The position numbers and the translations under genes were made by a program. DNA of 48,349 nt from Prosthecobacter debontii (GTDB lineage: Bacteria > Verrucomicrobiota > Verrucomicrobiia > Verrucomicrobiales > Verrucomicrobiaceae). How positions within the stretch are numbered: position 1 is the stretch's first letter; each line of letters begins with the position of its first letter. The notes beneath the pieces are model-generated. The model made no database searches and had not been told where the DNA came from. It worked only from the letters and a program-made list of their open reading frames with translations. Shown piece by piece: positions 43,812 to 48,349 of the stretch. The stretch covers positions 1 through 48,349 of the forward strand of contig CAMAQH010000029.1 in assembly GCA_945860295.1 (NCBI GenBank). The letters are read 5' to 3'.

Positions 43812-45971
43812 ATGAAAAAGCTCTCTCTCTTCATCCTTTTCACCGCTTGTGCTGCCCACGGGACTGCGCTGCCGGAAGCCGCCAAGATCGACAGCCTGCT
43901 GGTGGCTGACTGGCAGAAAAATGGTCTCAAGGCCAATGCGCCAGCCACTGACGACGTGCTTGTCCGCCGACTGTATCTAGACATCGCCGGGCTTATACCG
44001 ACAGTCGCAGAACGGCAAGAGTTCATCAGTTCAAATGATCCACAGAAGCGGGCGAAACTGATCGACACTCTGCTAGGTAGTGACGGCTACACGAGTCACC
44101 TGTTTAATTACTGGGCTGACGTTTTGCGCCTGACGGATAACACCAAAGGCAGGATCACGGCTGAAGCCTACGAAGAGTGGATGAAAAAAGAACTGAAGGC
44201 CAACACGCCCTATGATCAGCTCGTTAAAAAGCTACTCACTACAGAAGGCGGTGTGTGGGACAGCGGCAGCATCGGCTTCTATCAGAGGGATGAAAACAAG
44301 CTCGACCACCTAGCCTACACAGTACAGGTCTTTTTGGGCACCAGCATCGTCTGCGCTCAGTGCCATAACCATCCGTTCGATAAATGGACGCAGATGGACT
44401 ACTACAGCATGGCCGCTTTCACCTATGGCATGGACACTAAAAGTGGAGGCGTAAATGAAATCAAACTTCCCAAGCGCCCGCAGGCTGGTAAGCAACTGCC
44501 GGAAGCTTTGGCCAAGATGTCTCCAAAAGAACGTAAGGCTTACATGAAGGAGCACCCGGAAGAGATCGCTAAGCTGCGTAAAGAGACCAAGAAACCATCC
44601 GTCGATAGCGCAGACATGAAGGAGGTCCGCAACACGCTGAGCGACATCATGAAGCCTCTGCGTTACACGTCTGTCACCAATCGTGACGGTAAGCTTCCTG
44701 CCCTGCCGCATGACTACAAGTATGATGACGGCAAGCCAGGCCAGACCATCGAAGCCCGCGCCATTTTCGGCCATGATGCCAAGCCCAAAGAAGGCCAGAC
44801 TCGTGTGCAAGCTTTCGCTGAATGGATGACCAGCCCAGACAATCCGCGCTTCACCACCGTGATAGTTAACCGCATGTGGAAGAAAGTTTTCGGCCTCGGC
44901 TTGATAGAGCCTGTGGATGAAATGACCGACTCCACAGTGCCCTCAAACCCTGCGCTGATGGATTACCTAACGCAGCTCATGGTCGAGAAGAAGTACTCGC
45001 TCAAATCCTTCCTTCGTGTGCTCTATAATACCGACACCTACCAGCGCGCGACAGGCACTCAGGAGATCGCTTTGGGTGAGACCTCCCACTTCACTGGCCC
45101 AATGCTCCGCCGCATGAGTGCCGAGCAGGTCTGGGACAGCATGATCACGCTGACAAAGGGTAATGTGGACGGTGCTGTGGATGATGAAAATCAGCGCCTG
45201 CACCAATACCTTGATGATCTCTCCATGTTCCTCGGCACGATGAAAGAGAAAGGCCCAGAAGGCATTCTCGCCGCAGCCAAAGTGGGTATGGAGCAGCGCA
45301 AAGCGAACGACAAGAAGCTCGATGAACTTCGAGCCAAAATGACCGAGCAAAAAGAAAAGGGCGATGCCTCCCCCGCAGATGCCAAGGCACTCGCCAATGC
45401 CGCCAACAAACTACGACGCGAAGCCGCTAACAATCTACTCACCAATCTAGTCGGTGAAGATCGTGCCGAGGCATTGATCAAAGGTTACAACCCACAAAAA
45501 CAGCAGCAGGTCAAACGCCCAACTCTCGACAAAGCAGTCATCGCTACCATGTCTAGAGAACAGCGTAAGAAAGTCATGAAAGACGCTAGTAACATCACCA
45601 TGACCTCACGCGCATCTGAGCTGCCTAGTCCAGCCCGCCCAGGCCACTTCCTGCGCACCTTTGGTCAAAGCGACCGCGAAGTGATCGAAAACGCTAGTGA
45701 AGATGCCTCAGTGCCGCAAGCTCTCACCCTGCTGAACGGCCCAGTCATTCAAAGCCTCACAAGCCCGATTTCACAGCTCAGTCAGCAGCTAGCCAAAGCC
45801 GGAGCACCTGACCAAAAAGTTGCCCTCTTGTATGAGGCCCTCCTCAGCCGCCGCCCGACTAACAACGAGCGCGCCACGCTCGATGGCGTGATCCATGAGC
45901 GCGGCGCCAACGCCATCGAGGACATCACCCACGCCCTCATCACCGGCTCCCAATTTCTTTTCATTCAGTGA
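43812..45971 (+). CDS. DUF1549/DUF1553 exported protein
   Basis: A 719-residue protein with signal peptide (MKKLSLFILFTACAAHGTAL). The N-terminal DUF1549 part (about 25-230) has VRRLYLDIAGLIPT and a CAQCHNHPFDKW heme-like CxxCH at 181-185. The C-terminal DUF1553 part (about 320-700) has NPRFTTVIVNRMWKKVFG and ends in GSQFLFIQ. A central charged helical insert lies at about 480-590. It lacks the extra cytochrome domain found in longer relatives. DUF1549/1553 and DUF1501 genes occur as pairs in Planctomycetes and Verrucomicrobia, as here; the function is unknown. Confidence 0.93.
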   Translation: MKKLSLFILFTACAAHGTALPEAAKIDSLLVADWQKNGLKANAPATDDVLVRRLYLDIAGLIPTVAERQEFISSNDPQKRAKLIDTLLGSDGYTSHLFNYWADVLRLTDNTKGRITAEAYEEWMKKELKANTPYDQLVKKLLTTEGGVWDSGSIGFYQRDENKLDHLAYTVQVFLGTSIVCAQCHNHPFDKWTQMDYYSMAAFTYGMDTKSGGVNEIKLPKRPQAGKQLPEALAKMSPKERKAYMKEHPEEIAKLRKETKKPSVDSADMKEVRNTLSDIMKPLRYTSVTNRDGKLPALPHDYKYDDGKPGQTIEARAIFGHDAKPKEGQTRVQAFAEWMTSPDNPRFTTVIVNRMWKKVFGLGLIEPVDEMTDSTVPSNPALMDYLTQLMVEKKYSLKSFLRVLYNTDTYQRATGTQEIALGETSHFTGPMLRRMSAEQVWDSMITLTKGNVDGAVDDENQRLHQYLDDLSMFLGTMKEKGPEGILAAAKVGMEQRKANDKKLDELRAKMTEQKEKGDASPADAKALANAANKLRREAANNLLTNLVGEDRAEALIKGYNPQKQQQVKRPTLDKAVIATMSREQRKKVMKDASNITMTSRASELPSPARPGHFLRTFGQSDREVIENASEDASVPQALTLLNGPVIQSLTSPISQLSQQLAKAGAPDQKVALLYEALLSRRPTNNERATLDGVIHERGANAIEDITHALITGSQFLFIQ

Positions 45972-46035
45972 TTCGGAATTCAGTCTGCCACTCACGACGC
46001 AAATTTCGTTAACCCTGCAAAAAGCCCTGCCAATT

Positions 46036-47331
46036 ATGAAAACATTCATCCAAGCCGACGAACCTTCCCGCCGTGACTTCGTGCTCGGAATCGCCAAGTC
46101 TTGCCTCGGCGTCTCTGTGCTGCCACTACTCAATGGAAAAGCGAGTGCCGTGCCTTTTGAAGGCAGCTCCAAGGCCAAACAAATTCCCACCGCACGCAAC
46201 GTCATCTACCTGTACATGTCCGGTGGCATGACCCACCTCGACACCTTCGGCGTCGTCCCTGGGGCCGATACAATGGGCGATACAAAGTGCATCCCGACCA
46301 GCGCAGACGGCGTGCAGCTCGGCGATGGCCTACCCACAGTGGCCAAGCACATGCATCACGGAGCCATCATCAACAGCATGAGCAGCACCCAGGGCGCGCA
46401 TGAGCAGGGTAATTATTTTCAGCACACTGGCTACACCATGCGTGGTGCAACACGCCATCCCACCATGGGAGCTTGGCTGCAAAAATTCCAAGATAAGGGT
46501 AATCCCGATCTGCCAGGAACCGTCGTCATCTCCAACGACAGCAAGCACCCCGGCGGCGGCTTCTTTGAAGCCTCATTCCAGCCACTCGTGCTAAATAATC
46601 CCAGTACCGGACTTCAATACAGTAAGCGAATCACCACGCTCGGTGAGAGTGATTTCGATTATCGTCTCAACCTCTCCACCAAGCTCAATGCAGGCTTCCA
46701 AGAAACCTACCAACACAGTTCCGTGCGCGCTTACTCTGAAGTGTACAAAGATGCCGTCAAAGTGATGAAGAGCGCCGACCTCACCGCTTTCGATCTAAGT
46801 CAGGAGTCCGACGAAATTCAGACTGAATATGGTGACAGCAGCTTTGGTCAGGGCTGCCTTCTCGCCCGTCGCCTCGTCGAGCACGGCGTACGCTTTGTCG
46901 AAGTCAGCCTTGGAGGTTGGGACATGCATCAGGACATCTATGCCCGCCTGCCAGAAAAGATCAGTGAACTCGACAAAGCCCTCGGTGCCCTGCTCGGCGA
47001 TCTCGATCGTCGTGGCCTGCTCATAGACACCCTCGTTGTCCTCACCAGCGAGTTTGGCCGCACACCCAAGATCAATCAAAACTCAGGTCGCGATCATTAC
47101 CCTAAAGCCTTTAGCAGCGTCATGTGGGGCGGCGGCACCCAGGGCGGCCAGATTTACGGCAAAACGGACAAAGGCATCGAAGTCACCGAAAACAAAGTCA
47201 ACGTCCCCGACCTCAACGCCACCATCGGCTACGCCCTCGGCCTGCCACTCGATCAAGTGATCTTCTCACCCACCAAACGCCCCTTCACCATCGCCGACAA
47301 AGGCCAGCCTCTGACAAGTTTGTTTGGTTGA
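46036..47331 (+). CDS. DUF1501 protein with Tat signal
   Basis: A 431-residue sulfatase-like protein of the DUF1501 family. The ATG at 46036 gives a twin-arginine signal (SRRDFVLGIAKSCLGVSV), so it is exported folded. Family blocks are VIYLYMSGGMTHLDTFG, VRFVEVSLGGWDMHQD, LTSEFGRTPKINQNSGRDHY, and WGGGTQGGQIYGKTD near the end. The longer upstream frame overlaps the DUF1549 gene and is not needed. It is 64 bp from the DUF1549 gene and completes the usual pair. Confidence 0.95.
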   Translation: MKTFIQADEPSRRDFVLGIAKSCLGVSVLPLLNGKASAVPFEGSSKAKQIPTARNVIYLYMSGGMTHLDTFGVVPGADTMGDTKCIPTSADGVQLGDGLPTVAKHMHHGAIINSMSSTQGAHEQGNYFQHTGYTMRGATRHPTMGAWLQKFQDKGNPDLPGTVVISNDSKHPGGGFFEASFQPLVLNNPSTGLQYSKRITTLGESDFDYRLNLSTKLNAGFQETYQHSSVRAYSEVYKDAVKVMKSADLTAFDLSQESDEIQTEYGDSSFGQGCLLARRLVEHGVRFVEVSLGGWDMHQDIYARLPEKISELDKALGALLGDLDRRGLLIDTLVVLTSEFGRTPKINQNSGRDHYPKAFSSVMWGGGTQGGQIYGKTDKGIEVTENKVNVPDLNATIGYALGLPLDQVIFSPTKRPFTIADKGQPLTSLFG

Positions 47332-47350
47332 GACTTGTTTCTGACGTGAC

Positions 47351-48235
47351 CTAGGATCGTCTGGCAAGATCGTAGTCAGCAGTGAAGGGCATGAAGTCAG
47401 CCCAGCGTTGTAGTTGAGTAATACGAATGGAATCCAGCTGACGGAACTCGGTTTGACCGATGGTGATTGCACTTCCTTGCGCGGCGGTCGGTTGCTCGGC
47501 ACTCGTGATGCCAAAGAAGGTCAGATGAATGACGCTAAGTGTGGGGATTGTTTTCATGAGGCGGTTTAATTTGGGTTGGTTGGCGATGGATCGAATGCGG
47601 GTGAGCAGGGCAGTGCCACGCTGAATGATGCCGACGAAGCCGAGGCTGAGTTCGTGGTGACTGAAGGCTATCGCGACCTTCAGAAGGGTTTGTCCGTAAG
47701 CGACGCGTTGGGCTTGGTTCCCGCTATCGAGCACCCGAGCATTGGAGGCAGCTTCGCGGTCGAGGCGTGCTCTGATGAAGGCTAGCCACAGCAGCGGATT
47801 GAACCAATGCAGAGCGAGCAGGACGCAGAGAAAGACATTGAGAGAAAGATCGCCGCGCTTGATGTGTGTGAGTTCGTGTTTTAAAAAGAGACGTGCTTCT
47901 TGCGGTGTGAGTATCTCATCAAAGTGCGCGGGCAGTAGAAGCTAGGATGCAGGAAACCAGTGACCGCAGGGCCACGAATGGCGGAATCCATCCAGAAACG
48001 AGGTGCCCGCCGAAAAACCGATCTCGCGGGCAAGTCAAGTGAGTTCATGGAGCCACGCATCGCTCACAGGAAGTCGCGTGCGTTTGATCTGCCGGAGACT
48101 GCTCGCAAAGGAGCCTGCACCAATAGCAAGTACACTCGCAGCACCGATGAGCCAAGCTAGTAGCGTGACCTGCTGGCAATTGATCGGTTTGGGTAAAGCC
48201 ATTGTCGTAATGCTGGAAGTCAAAACCGGAAGCCC
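47351..48235 (-). pseudogene. BlaR1/M56-type metallopeptidase relic
   Basis: Pieces in different frames make up an M56 domain. VTLLAWLIGAASVL...SDAWLHELT is a membrane helix and linker (about 48223-48035). After an in-frame TGA comes LAREIGFSAG, then in another frame MDSAIRGPAVTGFLHPS (about 47995-47945). In a third frame LLLPAHFDEIL...KHELTHIKRGDLSLN carries the zinc motif HELTH (47865-47879), and continues LDREAASNARVLDSG and YGQTLLKVAI to the stop at 47351. One stop, two frameshifts and loss of the first ~90 residues mark it as a pseudogene. Intact relatives sense beta-lactams or regulate BlaI. Confidence 0.75.
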
Positions 48236-48349
48236 GTCTTCAGCGCACCTTTATCCAACAAACACGCGAGAAGTGTGCGCAGCGTGTTATCCGCCCAGTT
48301 CATAGTGGGACGCAGCGTCTTGGTCAGCTCAGAAGCGGTCTGCGGAGAA
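48220..48349 (-). pseudogene. BlaI/MecI-type repressor, truncated relic (runs off window)
   Basis: The 42 visible residues have the BlaI winged-helix pattern: TASELTKTLRPTMNWADNTL and RTLLACLLDKGALKTG. Normal BlaI continues for another 50-60 residues with the wing and dimerisation helices, but here the frame ends at a TGA four codons later and the sequence becomes BlaR1/M56-like. The 5' part lies outside the window. Confidence 0.65.

Overview
The window looks like a chromosomal segment of a verrucomicrobium, probably of the Verrucomicrobiaceae (Prosthecobacter/Verrucomicrobium-like). This rests on PVC-type families rather than on rRNA. The families are a DUF1549/DUF1553 protein paired with a Tat-exported DUF1501 protein, a 1373-residue DUF1080/propeller/HEAT/LamG/cytochrome protein, a Gld-type ABC exporter with DUF4340, and an SGNH hydrolase of the same secreted style. 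The cell is Gram-negative, since there are two TonB-dependent receptors, tonB-exbB-exbD and a PagL-like outer-membrane lipase. The start codons I examined lack Shine-Dalgarno sequences. I saw no rRNA, tRNA, CRISPR array, transposase or prophage gene.

Layout. 0-1.1 kb: a short adenylate-forming enzyme (-). 1.3-3.8 kb: tonB-exbB-exbD-coiled-coil operon (-). 3.8-4.9 kb: NdpA-like nucleoid protein (-). 5.1-8.7 kb (+): pyrH, an exported methyltransferase, and a GT-C glycosyltransferase overlapping a PAP2 phosphatase. 8.8-27 kb is almost entirely minus strand: AraC regulator, the giant PVC protein, an adenylate-kinase-like protein, a tgt fused to an MnmC-like domain, a Ser/Thr kinase, the ABC exporter (ATPase, permease, GldG-like, DUF4340), a dihydrouridine synthase and gap. 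27-29.1 kb (+): PagL-like deacylase and an acyl-CoA ligase. 29.1-31.2 kb (-): membrane protein and a ClpX-like unfoldase. 31.4-38.7 kb: first TonB receptor, SGNH hydrolase, cNMP-binding protein, and a glgB/GT4 pair. 38.8-41 kb: a SirB1-type protein, then decayed genes. 41.3-47.3 kb (+): a FecA-like receptor and the DUF1549/DUF1501 pair. 47.35 kb to the end: a decayed blaI-blaR1 locus.

How the parts connect. The minus-strand tonB operon and the FecA-like receptor 37 kb away share an unusual 15-bp 7-1-7 dyad in their upstream regions (consensus TGAGA-N5/6-CGCA), so they are probably co-regulated, perhaps by a Fur-family protein. Two loci (39.6-40.6 kb and 47.35-48.35 kb) each look like two neighbouring genes collapsed into one by a deletion that joins the front of one gene to the back of the next, followed by frameshifts and stops. 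The first is the relic of a Tes-like (COG1964-type) radical SAM enzyme and an Lgt-like membrane protein, possibly a lost lipid-modifying system. The second is a BlaI repressor and an M56/BlaR1 metallopeptidase.

The most interesting intact gene is the tgt fusion, which joins a complete queuine/preQ1 transglycosylase to an MnmC-like methyltransferase domain. Both parent families act at tRNA wobble position 34.
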